The translations under genes were made by a program, and so were the position numbers. Shown here one piece after another: positions 28,902 through 36,921 of a DNA stretch of 64,000 bases. This DNA is from an uncultured Algibacter sp. Lineage in GTDB: Bacteria > Bacteroidota > Bacteroidia > Flavobacteriales > Flavobacteriaceae. The stretch's first letter is position 1. The number at the start of each line of letters is the position of its first letter. Location: assembly GCF_947490405.1 (NCBI RefSeq), contig NZ_CANLGU010000002.1, positions 124,001 through 188,000 of the forward strand. The letters run 5' to 3'. The notes beneath the pieces are model-generated. The model saw only the letters and a program-made list of their open reading frames with translations, ran no database searches and had not been told where the DNA came from.

Positions 28902-29765
28902 TTAGTTAGCAGTATCACCAACGTAGGTAATAAGTATTTCTACCCGTCTATCAAATTTTGGGTCGCCACCTAAAGGGAATTTTCTTCGCATCCCAATATG
29001 CCTCATGCGTTTTTTATCAATACCTTTTTTAATAAAGTAATCGTAAACATATTTGGCTCTGGCCTCAGATAAATTACGTTTTTTAGTTTTTCTATTTACA
29101 GCATCTCTTGTGTATTGCGTGCAACATACATGACCTTGTATGGTGAAATAAATATCATCGCGCTCTAAAAGTGCTTGTGCAATAGATTCTAATACTTTTT
29201 TAGAACTTGGTGTTACCGTGGGGTATCCTGTTTTAAATAAGATGTTTTTAAATAGTATTTTATCTCCTTTTTCACTGTCTTTAATAAGTTCTACAGTGTT
29301 TTTTTCTTTGGGTACTTCTGGCTTAACTTCAACAACCTTTTCTACTTTTGGTTTTGGTGGTTTGGGTTTTACGATAATTTCAACTTTCCTATTTAAACCG
29401 CGTATTTTTAAAAGGTTTTCCTCTTCTATAATTTTTAATAAAATCTCGCCTTTACCATCTACATTTGATATTAAAGTTTCGCTTATTTCATTATTAGAAA
29501 AAATAGCTTTTATAGCATCTGCACGCTGTTGAGAGAGTACTAGGTTGTATGAATCAGCACCTCTATCATCACAAAAGCCAAATATTGAAATAGAATCAAT
29601 ATCGACATCATTTAGGGTGGATATAAATAATAATAATCGGTTAACTTCAGTATTAGGAACCTCGTACTGATCTGTTTCAAAATACACTTCGTGTGTTAAT
29701 TTTTCTTGCGAAAAAGAAAACACACTATTTAAAGTGATTAATATTATGATTAATAATTTATTCAT
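28902..29765 (-). CDS. Protein with two OmpA-like peptidoglycan-binding domains
   Basis: The ATG at 29765 gives 287 residues with a clear signal peptide (MNKLLIIILITLNSVFSFSQ); an upstream TTG frame adds 33 residues without one and is rejected. Two OmpA C-terminal-like domains follow: residues about 25-135 (VYFETDQYEV, GFCDDRGADSYNLVLSQQRA) and about 170-285 (ILFKTGYPTV, NLSEARAKYVYDYFIKKGID), joined by a Pro/Lys/Val linker. Such domains bind peptidoglycan. The protein should sit in the periplasm. It lies between the S41 protease and LRR genes. Confidence 0.9.
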   Translation of the reverse strand: MNKLLIIILITLNSVFSFSQEKLTHEVYFETDQYEVPNTEVNRLLLFISTLNDVDIDSISIFGFCDDRGADSYNLVLSQQRADAIKAIFSNNEISETLISNVDGKGEILLKIIEEENLLKIRGLNRKVEIIVKPKPPKPKVEKVVEVKPEVPKEKNTVELIKDSEKGDKILFKNILFKTGYPTVTPSSKKVLESIAQALLERDDIYFTIQGHVCCTQYTRDAVNRKTKKRNLSEARAKYVYDYFIKKGIDKKRMRHIGMRRKFPLGGDPKFDRRVEILITYVGDTAN

Positions 29766-29875
29766 ATTAGGGCATTGAATAGGTGATAAATATACTGTTT
29801 TTAATCTAAAATCATGCCAGAAGCCAATATGTATGCGGTTTCGGGTACTATTATTAAACCGCAAAAACCTGTTAT

Positions 29876-31510
29876 TTATTTTAAATACCCTTGATAAGTT
29901 GATGAGCTACTAAGTATCTCTGTAGCTTTTTTTATTTCCATATCGTGTACTTCTAAATATTCATATAAACCCTCTCTGTACACATAACGTTTAACAATAT
30001 CTTTGGTTAAAAGCTCAATTAAATACTCTTTGTTTTCATCAATAACCTGTGTTTTTGAAGCATTTAAGTTTGAAATTAATGTGTTATAATCCTGCTCGAT
30101 ATTATCGTTTAATTCTTCTTTTTTAGAGGTTTCAAAAGCGTTTTTAAGTGCTTTTTCTGTATCTGTTTCAAAAGAAAAGTTATTTGTTTTTAAAAATTGT
30201 TTAAAATCTAAAAAATCTTTATCCGTAAGTTTTAAAGTATTAATATCATCAAAATTATGATTGTAATAGTACGTTGTAGCAAAATCGAAAACTAAATCAT
30301 TATTAACGATTGCTGTAGTTATGGGAGAAATTTTATAAGATCCCACAGGAACATCTGGAAAAACACCACCGCCATCAAATACTTTTCGACCGTTTTTAGT
30401 TTTAAATTCGTTATAATTTTCCTGCTTTACTCTTACCGCTTCACCTTTTTCATTTCTATTCCAATAATCTAGAGATTGAATAGATCTTCCCGAAGGTGTG
30501 TAATACCTAGAAATAGTAATTTTTACTTGAGTACCATAAGTTAAAATTTTAGGGCGTTGCACTAAACCTTTCCCAAAACTCCTAGAACCTACAATTACAG
30601 CTCGGTCTAAATCTTGAAGAGCTCCAGAAACTATTTCACTAGCCGATGCACTATTACCGTCTAATAAAATAACTAATGGTATTTCGGTATCAATCGGCTC
30701 ATTTTTAGTAATGTAGGTGCGATTGTATTTTTTTACTTTTGATTTTGTGGTTACAACTAATTGCCCTTTAGGCACAAAAAGATTAACAATTTTAATAGCT
30801 TCGTTTACTAATCCGCCAGGGTTTCCACGTAAATCTAAAATAATACGTTCGGCACCTTGAGCCTTTAAATCGCGTAAGGCATAATTGGTTTCAGCATGTG
30901 CTTTTCTGCTAAATCTACTTAAAACAATATAACCTGTTTTATCATCAATTAAAGAGAAATGTGGTACCGCTTTAATTTCAACTTCTGCACGTTTTATTGT
31001 GGCTGTTTGTGTTTTTCCTTGACGTTTATAAGCCACCTTAATTGAAGAATCTGGTGCACCTTTTAATAAATCGCCAGCATAATCATCGTAACCTGCAACT
31101 AAAGTATTACCAACTTTTATAATTTCATCACCTGCTTTTAAACCCGCTTTGTCTGCAGGATAATCTTTATAAGGCTCAACAACAATTAATTTATCTTTTA
31201 AGGTTTTAATTCTTGCGCCAATACCTGTATAATCTCCAGTATTATTTATTCTAGCAGCTTCAACATCCTGTTCATTCATAAAATTGGTATACGGATCTAA
31301 ATCGGCCAGCATGCTTTTTATGGCGGTATCCATTAAATCACCAGGGTTGGTTTCATCCACATAATTCATGTTTAATTCTTTAAACAGTGTAGTGAAAATC
31401 TCTATTTGCTTAGCAATTTCAAAAAAATCGTTTTTAAACGCAGTTGTGGATAAAAACACAACACATGCTAATATTGGTATGATGATTTTCTTTTTTAAAA
31501 GGTATTTCAT
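29876..31510 (-). CDS. S41-family C-terminal processing peptidase (PDZ protease)
   Basis: The 544-residue protein has an N-terminal membrane/signal segment, a PDZ domain at about residues 95-175 (VVEPYKDYPADKAGLKAGDE), and the S41 catalytic domain with the nucleophile region GNSASASEIVSG (285-296) and the lysine in SFGKG (Lys314). This is the CtpA/Prc layout with an extended C-terminus. Members trim C-termini of periplasmic proteins. It follows rnpA by 12 bp and precedes the OmpA gene by 110 bp. Confidence 0.95.
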   Translation of the reverse strand: MKYLLKKKIIIPILACVVFLSTTAFKNDFFEIAKQIEIFTTLFKELNMNYVDETNPGDLMDTAIKSMLADLDPYTNFMNEQDVEAARINNTGDYTGIGARIKTLKDKLIVVEPYKDYPADKAGLKAGDEIIKVGNTLVAGYDDYAGDLLKGAPDSSIKVAYKRQGKTQTATIKRAEVEIKAVPHFSLIDDKTGYIVLSRFSRKAHAETNYALRDLKAQGAERIILDLRGNPGGLVNEAIKIVNLFVPKGQLVVTTKSKVKKYNRTYITKNEPIDTEIPLVILLDGNSASASEIVSGALQDLDRAVIVGSRSFGKGLVQRPKILTYGTQVKITISRYYTPSGRSIQSLDYWNRNEKGEAVRVKQENYNEFKTKNGRKVFDGGGVFPDVPVGSYKISPITTAIVNNDLVFDFATTYYYNHNFDDINTLKLTDKDFLDFKQFLKTNNFSFETDTEKALKNAFETSKKEELNDNIEQDYNTLISNLNASKTQVIDENKEYLIELLTKDIVKRYVYREGLYEYLEVHDMEIKKATEILSSSSTYQGYLK

Positions 31511-31522
31511 TAATATGGGATT

Positions 31523-31900
31523 TTAAGATTCTGAAACCGTGCTTGAAAACTTCTCAAACAATACTTTCATTCTCGTTTCAACTTGTGTATATGTGGGTTT
31601 ATCTTTGCCAATGTACAAAATCATAAACGTATGTTGCGTTGTTAAATTGTTAAAAAAGGCAGCTTTATTAAGTCTGTAAGCTTCTCTTAACAAACGTTTT
31701 ATACGGTTTCTATCTACAGCAGTTTTAAAATTACGCTTACTTACCGAAACCCCAGTTTTAGCAATAATATCTTCTTCAAATTCTGCTGGCATAAATACCA
31801 ACCGCAATGGAAAAGCAGAAACCGATTGTCCATCAGTAAATAATTGGTCAATTAGTTTTTTGCTTTTAAGCTTTTCTTTTTTCGGATACGTTGCAGACAT
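31523..31900 (-). CDS. rnpA: Ribonuclease P protein component
   Basis: RnpA assists the catalytic RNA of RNase P in tRNA 5' maturation. The 125-residue protein carries the RNR signature VDRNRIKRLLREAYR, the start KKEKLKSKKLIDQLF and PLRLVFMP. In many bacteria rnpA follows rpmH; here the upstream neighbour is a divergent GCS2-CBS gene, and rnpA leads directly into the S41 protease gene, an arrangement that I believe is frequent in Flavobacteriia. Confidence 0.95.
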   Translation of the reverse strand: MSATYPKKEKLKSKKLIDQLFTDGQSVSAFPLRLVFMPAEFEEDIIAKTGVSVSKRNFKTAVDRNRIKRLLREAYRLNKAAFFNNLTTQHTFMILYIGKDKPTYTQVETRMKVLFEKFSSTVSES

Positions 31901-32034
31901 ATAAAACCTTATACCTGCAAAAATAGGAATAACAATTAACTCTTAGCATCAATGATTATGCATGATAAAAATCATATTTAAAACTCTTGAAACCGAGTAA
32001 TTTAGTCCATTAAGAATGAATAAAAATTGCAGGC

Positions 32035-33888
32035 ATGGGAAATTTAAATGTTACTAAACTAGACACAAAGAAAGATAGAGCTAATTACATCCATCATTTG
32101 TTGAATGATATAAAGACATTGGACTTTATGATTGAAAACAATATGATTGAGGAAGGTACTTTTCGTATTGGTGCAGAACAAGAGTTTTGTTTGGTGAATG
32201 ATCAGTTTTTACCTGAGAGTAAGTCTTTAGAACTTCTAGATGACATAAATGACGACCATTTTACAACCGAGATAGGAAATTACAATTTAGAGCTCAATTT
32301 AGATGTCTTTGAGCTTGAAAATGACTGTTTTTCGAAACTTCATAAACAGCTAGATGATTATTTGGATAAAGCAAAAAAAGCTGCAGCAAAAAAGGGTATT
32401 AAAATTATTTTAACCGGGATTCTTCCGTCTCTATCTGTCAATAATGTTACTGAAGATAATATGACGGATGTAGAGCGCTATTCTGTTATAAACGATGCTA
32501 TAAAACAAAGCCGAAGAAAAAGTTTTGATATTCATATTAAAGGCATTGATGAGCTGAATTTACTACACGATTCTGTTATGCTAGAAGGTTGTAATACAAG
32601 TTTTCAAATGCATTTACAACTCAACCCCAAAACCTTTGTTGATGATTATAATTGGGCTCAAGCCATTGCAGGTCCTGTTTTAAGCACCTGTGCTAATTCA
32701 CCATTATTGTTTGGAAAAGAATTATGGAGCGAAACACGAATTGCACTTTTTACGCAAAGTATTGATACTAGGGCCAATTCTTATTTATTAAATGAAAAAC
32801 AATCCAGAGTAAGTTTTGGAAATGATTGGGAAAGAGGAAGTGTAACAGATATATTTAAAAATAATATTTCTAGGTTTAGAAGTTTTTTAACCACTGATTT
32901 TACTCGAAGCAGTATGGATCTGCTTGAAAATAATGAAACACCAAAACTTAAAGCACTGCAACTGCATAACGGAACAATATATCCCTGGAATAGAGCGTGC
33001 TATGGCGTTACAAACGGTAAGCCCAATTTAAGGATTGAGAATAGATATATACCATCAGGACCAACAACTCTAGACGAAATTGCAAACATGATGTTTTGGG
33101 TTGGACTCATGATGGGAAAACCAAAAAACTATAAAAATATTCATGAGCAATGGGATTTTAAAGATGTAAAAAACAACTTTTTTAACGCAGCTCGATATGG
33201 TATGGCTACGCAATTTTACTGGAATGGAAAATATATGTCTAGTCATAAACTTATTATAGACGAATTAATTCCGATAGCCTTTAAAGGGTTGTATTATATG
33301 GGAATTAGTCCAAAAGATGCTGAGTATTATTTAAAGGTTATTAAGGATAGAGTTAGAGGGTACAATGGTTCAGAATGGTTAACCAGAAACTACAGAAACT
33401 TATTAAAAACCCATAAACGCTACGAAAGTATGCAACTCCTTACCGCTAATATGTACGAAAAGCAGGAAATGGGTTATCCCGTTTCGGTTTGGAGCATGGT
33501 ACATCATACGGGTAAATCTAGCTTTAAAGCCAAATATGTTGTAAAGCATGTAATGAGTACTGATATTCTTTCGGTAAATAAAAAGGATAGTATTGATTTA
33601 GTACTTAACATGATGAAGTGGAAAAATATTCATCATATGCCAGTTATATCAGGAGATAAAGAGTTAGAGGGTTTAATAAGTTGGACGGATGTTGAGGGGT
33701 ATTTAGAAGCACCAATCGAAAAGCATAATAGTGTTAGTAAACTCATGAAAACAGAGATTATAACCATTGATCAATATGCTCCGCTAGAAGACGCAAAAGC
33801 GTTAATGGATAAACATAAAATAGGAAGCTTAGCAGTTATGAAAAATGATAAACTAATAGGCTTAATAACAAGAAATGACTTTAATTAA
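32035..33888 (+). CDS. GCS2-type carboxylate-amine ligase fused to CBS domains
   Basis: The 617-residue protein combines a glutamate-cysteine ligase family 2 (GCS2-like, ATP-grasp-related) region over about residues 20-440 (RIGAEQEFCLVNDQ; TEIGNYNLELNLDVFEL; SFQMHLQLNPKTF) with two C-terminal CBS domains (about 505-617; MSTDILSVNKKDSIDLVLNM and ALMDKHKIGSLAV). CBS pairs usually sense adenine nucleotides. The amide-forming reaction is inferred from the family; the substrates are unknown. Its TAA overlaps the ATG of the AstE-like gene (TAATG), so the two are coupled and probably act on the same compound. Confidence 0.87.
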   Translation: MGNLNVTKLDTKKDRANYIHHLLNDIKTLDFMIENNMIEEGTFRIGAEQEFCLVNDQFLPESKSLELLDDINDDHFTTEIGNYNLELNLDVFELENDCFSKLHKQLDDYLDKAKKAAAKKGIKIILTGILPSLSVNNVTEDNMTDVERYSVINDAIKQSRRKSFDIHIKGIDELNLLHDSVMLEGCNTSFQMHLQLNPKTFVDDYNWAQAIAGPVLSTCANSPLLFGKELWSETRIALFTQSIDTRANSYLLNEKQSRVSFGNDWERGSVTDIFKNNISRFRSFLTTDFTRSSMDLLENNETPKLKALQLHNGTIYPWNRACYGVTNGKPNLRIENRYIPSGPTTLDEIANMMFWVGLMMGKPKNYKNIHEQWDFKDVKNNFFNAARYGMATQFYWNGKYMSSHKLIIDELIPIAFKGLYYMGISPKDAEYYLKVIKDRVRGYNGSEWLTRNYRNLLKTHKRYESMQLLTANMYEKQEMGYPVSVWSMVHHTGKSSFKAKYVVKHVMSTDILSVNKKDSIDLVLNMMKWKNIHHMPVISGDKELEGLISWTDVEGYLEAPIEKHNSVSKLMKTEIITIDQYAPLEDAKALMDKHKIGSLAVMKNDKLIGLITRNDFN

Positions 33889-35078
33889 TGATTGAAGTAT
33901 ATAACAAAGCCCTTGATACCACCATTAAAGTAAACCGAATTATTGGTAAAATTGAAGGTGATAAATATGGGCCAACATTAGTATTTTTTGGTGGGATTCA
34001 CGGCAATGAAACTTCTGGTGTTTTTGCTTTAAAGCGTGTTTTTAATAATATAAAGCCTGCTCAAGTAAAAGGGACTATTTATGGTATTTCTGGGAATTTA
34101 AATGCCTTAGAAAAGCATAAACGCTATATGGAAGATGATTTAAATAGACTTTGGACCAAACAGCAAATAAAAAGTATAAGCAGAAAAAGGGTTTTAAACT
34201 CAGATGAGAAAGAACTAGTCGCATTGTTTAATCTTTTAAACGAAATTTTACAAACCAACAAGCCACCATTTTATTTTGTTGATTTACACACGACGTCTAG
34301 TAAGACATTGCCCTTTATAACTATTAATGATGCATTAATCAACAGAAAATTTTCTCAACAATTTCCAGTGCCTATTGTTTTGGGTATTGAAGAATATTTA
34401 AATGGCCCGTTGTTAAGTTATATTAATCAATTAGGTTATGTATCTCTTGGTTTTGAGTCTGGGCAACATGATGATTTATCTGCTATAACAAACAGTGAGG
34501 CTTTTGTGTATTTGGCTTTGGCTTATTCAGGTGTTTTAGATGAAAAAGCTGTTGCAAACCTCTTAGAATATCAAGAACAGTTAAAAACGCATGCTAAACA
34601 TACCAACGCTATTTTTGAGGTGGTGCATTTACATAAAATCCATCGTGGGGAACGTTTTGAGATGCTAAATGGTTTTAAAAGTTTTGAAGCAGTAAAAAGA
34701 GGCACCCCTTTAGCGCTAAGCAACTCTATTGAAGTTGCATCGCCCTATACAGGCAATATATTTATGCCGTTATACCAGAAAAAAGGAGCAGAAGGTTTTT
34801 TTATTATTAAACCCATAAAACCTTTCTTTTTAAAATTATCTGCTGTTTTAAGGAAAATAAAAACAGACACGTTATTAGCGTGGTTACCAGGAATTTCTTG
34901 GGAAAATAAAGCTGAAGGTGTTTTACAAGTTAATATAACCGTTGCTAAGTTTTTAGCAAAACCACTTTTTCATCTATTGGGTTATAGAAACCGGCAAATT
35001 ACCAGCACACATTTAAGATTAAATAATAGAGAGCGTGTAGCAAAAACTGAAGTTTATAAAAGTGAACCTTGGTATTGA
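33888..35078 (+). CDS. Succinylglutamate desuccinylase/aspartoacylase (AstE/AspA) family hydrolase
   Basis: These zinc enzymes hydrolyse N-acyl amino acids or related amides. The 396-residue protein has the metal motif GGIHGNETSG (His38, Glu41), a conserved DDLNR, and the third ligand in FVDLHTTSS (His134). The C-terminal 170 residues are an extra beta-rich region. Translational coupling with an amide-ligase-like gene suggests a make-and-break pair for one metabolite (inference). A cassette-like insertion begins only 11 bp after its stop codon. Confidence 0.9.
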   Translation: MIEVYNKALDTTIKVNRIIGKIEGDKYGPTLVFFGGIHGNETSGVFALKRVFNNIKPAQVKGTIYGISGNLNALEKHKRYMEDDLNRLWTKQQIKSISRKRVLNSDEKELVALFNLLNEILQTNKPPFYFVDLHTTSSKTLPFITINDALINRKFSQQFPVPIVLGIEEYLNGPLLSYINQLGYVSLGFESGQHDDLSAITNSEAFVYLALAYSGVLDEKAVANLLEYQEQLKTHAKHTNAIFEVVHLHKIHRGERFEMLNGFKSFEAVKRGTPLALSNSIEVASPYTGNIFMPLYQKKGAEGFFIIKPIKPFFLKLSAVLRKIKTDTLLAWLPGISWENKAEGVLQVNITVAKFLAKPLFHLLGYRNRQITSTHLRLNNRERVAKTEVYKSEPWY

Positions 35079-35089
35079 GTTTTGAGATA

Positions 35090-35228
35090 TTCGTTTAACG
35101 TGTTTGTATATGGTTTTGTTGCGTGTTTTAAGGACCTAATTTAGTAAATACAAACCGAATAGAAAATCCGCGAGGATTTTCGTAAGTAGGCTAGAACTAG
35201 TAATAAATTATATACGGTGTTGGCAAAC
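35090..35228 (+). repeat. Left end of cassette-like unit 1
   Basis: This element is about 90% identical to 62825-62961, with 47 bp (35154-35200) identical. It contains a perfect hairpin, AAAATCC/GGATTTT around GCGA (35163-35180). Its outer edge TTCGTTTAAC (35090-35099) is the exact reverse complement of 36817-36826 at the far side of the unit. Its inner edge TTGGCAAAC (35220-35228) matches the inverse of 36746-36754. It separates the AstE gene from the toxin-antitoxin genes. Confidence 0.85.
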
Positions 35229-35263
35229 GTTTTTATGTTCACAATATGTTGAGAATTTTGATT

Positions 35264-35351
35264 GAATTCACTTAAAAGTTAATTTTTTTTTAATAATATT
35301 TGCAAATCCAATTGAATAGTCTAATTTTGTACTTAACTTAAAAGTGAATTC
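35264..35351 (+). promoter_or_regulatory. Promoter and flanking inverted operator halves of the TAC operon
   Basis: A consensus Bacteroidetes promoter is visible: TTTG (35299-35302), 19 bases, TAATTTTG (35322-35329). It is flanked by GAATTCACTTAAAAGTTAA (35264-35282) and TTAACTTAAAAGTGAATTC (35333-35351), which are reverse complements except for the two central bases. The second half overlaps the GTG start at 35344. The expected transcript start is within about 10 bases of that GTG, so the leader is very short. Autorepression by the HTH antitoxin is the natural inference. Confidence 0.65.
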
Positions 35352-35832
35352 CAAACGAGAAATTATTGTTGAAATTTTTGAAGAGCATTCTCAAGTCAAT
35401 TTTTATTCAATCAGATTTTTTGATAATGAATTGTCAGAATCAGAGTTGTTTTTTGATAAAGTTTTAGACGATGAAGATTTGGAAGAAGATGTTGAGATAT
35501 TATCAAAATTATTAGATAAGATAGGTGAAAATGGTGCAGAACCAAGACATTTCAGACACGCTGGTACGAAAAGGGATAAAGTTGCAGCTTTACCCGAATA
35601 TCTTTCAAGTACAAATTTACGATTATACGCTATAAGGCTAAATAAAAATATAGTTATACTAGGTAATGGTGGACTTAAGACAACAGAAACTTACAATGAA
35701 GACCCTTTTTTAAATGAATGTGTTGAAACATTAAAGCAGATTGACCGTTTTATTGGTAGCAGAATAAACAAAGGTCAAACAATTATTTTCAGAAAAGAAT
35801 TAATGGGTGATTTAAAATTTTACATTAAATAA
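35344..35832 (+). CDS. Probable HigB/RelE-like toxin of a TAC system
   Basis: The 162-residue protein begins at GTG (no closer ATG) with IIVEIFEEHSQVNFYSIRFF, has an acidic middle, then HFRHAGTKRDKVAALPEYLS and LRLYAIRLNKNIVILGNGGL followed by KTTETYNEDPFLN. The L-R-L-Y-A-I-R plus I-V-I-L-G-x-G-G-x-K pattern is that of HigB/RelE-type ribosome-dependent mRNA interferases and related Bacteroidetes toxins. Catalytic residues were not pinpointed. It overlaps the HTH gene by one base (TAATG), in the toxin-first order typical of HigBA. It is the first gene of the cargo of cassette unit 1. Confidence 0.65.
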   Translation: MNSKREIIVEIFEEHSQVNFYSIRFFDNELSESELFFDKVLDDEDLEEDVEILSKLLDKIGENGAEPRHFRHAGTKRDKVAALPEYLSSTNLRLYAIRLNKNIVILGNGGLKTTETYNEDPFLNECVETLKQIDRFIGSRINKGQTIIFRKELMGDLKFYIK

Positions 35833-36248
35833 TGAAAAAAAATAGAGTATTAGACAAAATTAGAAAGTATCGTTCTAAATATGTTGATATTTTTGTGGAC
35901 TATACATTTGATTTATCAAATAGAATTCAGTTTTTATTAGATCAAAATTCTATGGATCAAAAAGACCTAGCAAAAGCATTAGGTAAAAATGAATCTGAAA
36001 TTAGTAAATGGTTGTCAGGCTCTCATAATTTTACTTTAAAAACTGTTGCTAGAATTGAAGATGTATTAGGCGATAAGTTGCTGGAAGTTGTAAAAGATGA
36101 AGTTACAATTAAAGACGAAAAAGTCAGTGTTTATTTTATTAATCCAGAACATATTTATTCTCCGAGTCAATATAAATCGTCTAGACAAACAGGTCATTTA
36201 AAAAAGTATTCTCCTAATTACAGAAATACAGTAATTGCTGATTGTTAA
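35832..36248 (+). CDS. XRE-family HTH antitoxin (HigA-like) with C-terminal extension
   Basis: The 138-residue protein has an XRE helix-turn-helix at about residues 31-86 (MDQKDLAKALGKNESEISKW, LSGSHNFTLKTVARIEDVLG). After it comes a 50-residue tail rich in Tyr, Phe, Ser and Lys (VYFINPEHIYSPSQYKSS). In TAC systems the antitoxin carries a C-terminal chaperone-addiction segment of this kind that needs a SecB-like partner. The gene is coupled to the toxin gene upstream and followed 3 bp later by a SecB-like gene. It probably represses the promoter at 35299-35329. Confidence 0.8.
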   Translation: MKKNRVLDKIRKYRSKYVDIFVDYTFDLSNRIQFLLDQNSMDQKDLAKALGKNESEISKWLSGSHNFTLKTVARIEDVLGDKLLEVVKDEVTIKDEKVSVYFINPEHIYSPSQYKSSRQTGHLKKYSPNYRNTVIADC

Positions 36249-36251
36249 GTT

Positions 36252-36734
36252 ATGAATAAGCAAGAAGAAGGTTTAGGTATTAAAATTCAAGAAATAAAGG
36301 AAATTTCATTTTCTAATAAAGTCAATGAGGAATTAGTTGAAAACTTTGATGACGAAAAAGTTGAAATTAAGTTAGGTTATGCTGTTAGAGGCGATTTCGA
36401 AAAGAATACTATTATAATTGGAATAATTGTCCATTTTAATTCTCTTGTAAAGGAAAAGCCAAAAGAGTTCTTGAAATTAGAAACAACAACAACTTTTAAT
36501 ATTAGTAATTTTAAGGATGATGATATTCGCTTTATCGATGGCAACAAAGAGATATTTATTAATGATGAATTAATGTATGTGTTTCTAAATACAGCTATTG
36601 GTGCTACTAGAGGTATGTTGGCTTACAAAATAGCTAGCTTACCAATAAATATTTGTCTACCATTATTCAATATGGATGATTTAATTCCAAAAGAAAAAGC
36701 TAATAAAAAATCAAACAAAAAAGCTAAAAAGTAG
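36252..36734 (+). CDS. SecB-like chaperone of a TAC system (probable)
   Basis: The 160-residue protein has an all-beta first part (VEIKLGYAVRGDFEKNTIII, EFLKLETTTTFNISNF), then a helix with NTAIGATRGMLAYKIASLP and NICLPLFNMDDLIP. The A-x-A-T-R ... P ... L-P-x-x-x-x-x-x-L spacing resembles the C-terminal half of SecB and of the SecB-like chaperones that control HigBA-type toxins. The tail is lysine-rich (KEKANKKSNKKAKK). Position after toxin and antitoxin matches the TAC order. Assignment rests on pattern and context; a fold prediction would settle it. Confidence 0.62.
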   Translation: MNKQEEGLGIKIQEIKEISFSNKVNEELVENFDDEKVEIKLGYAVRGDFEKNTIIIGIIVHFNSLVKEKPKEFLKLETTTTFNISNFKDDDIRFIDGNKEIFINDELMYVFLNTAIGATRGMLAYKIASLPINICLPLFNMDDLIPKEKANKKSNKKAKK

Positions 36735-36745
36735 TTTTTTCAAAT

Positions 36746-36856
36746 GTTTGCCAATGCATAGATAAGTTTCCGTTTCAATACTGAAACAAGTTCAGTACAG
36801 GTAAAACTTATCGGTTGTTAAACGAAGTTAGCTAAATTTTCTGACAAAATCAAGGT
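36746..36856 (+). repeat. Right end of cassette-like unit 1
   Basis: The element starts with GTTTGCCAAT (inverse of the inner left edge), then has nested hairpins: GATAAGTTT (36763-36771) with AAACTTATC further on, and inside it GTTTCA/TGAAAC. It then reaches GTTAAACGAA (36817-36826), the inverse of the outer left edge, and ends with TTTTCTGACAAAATCAAGGT, shared with the right end of unit 2. It lies just before the terminator of the convergent M1 peptidase gene. Confidence 0.8.
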
Positions 36857-36863
36857 GTTATAA

Positions 36864-36895
36864 AACAAAAAACCACTCCGTTTAAAACAAAGTGG
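36864..36895 (-). terminator. Terminator of the M1 peptidase gene
   Basis: CCACT (36873-36877) and AGTGG (36891-36895) form a hairpin; read on the minus strand it is followed by six T. It lies 27 bp after the stop of the gene ending at 36922. The cassette unit is inserted beyond it, so no neighbouring gene is broken. Confidence 0.6.
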
Positions 36896-36921
36896 CTTAT
36901 TATTTTTAAAAGCAATTGGTT

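Noticed and set aside
35090-36856. Interpretation of the cassette ends as classical integron attC sites
   Set aside because: The outer edges fit RYYYAAC/GTTRRRY in unit 1 but not fully in unit 2. Left and right ends are different elements, cargo can face either way, and there is no IntI gene or attI in the window. The similarity is only in style.
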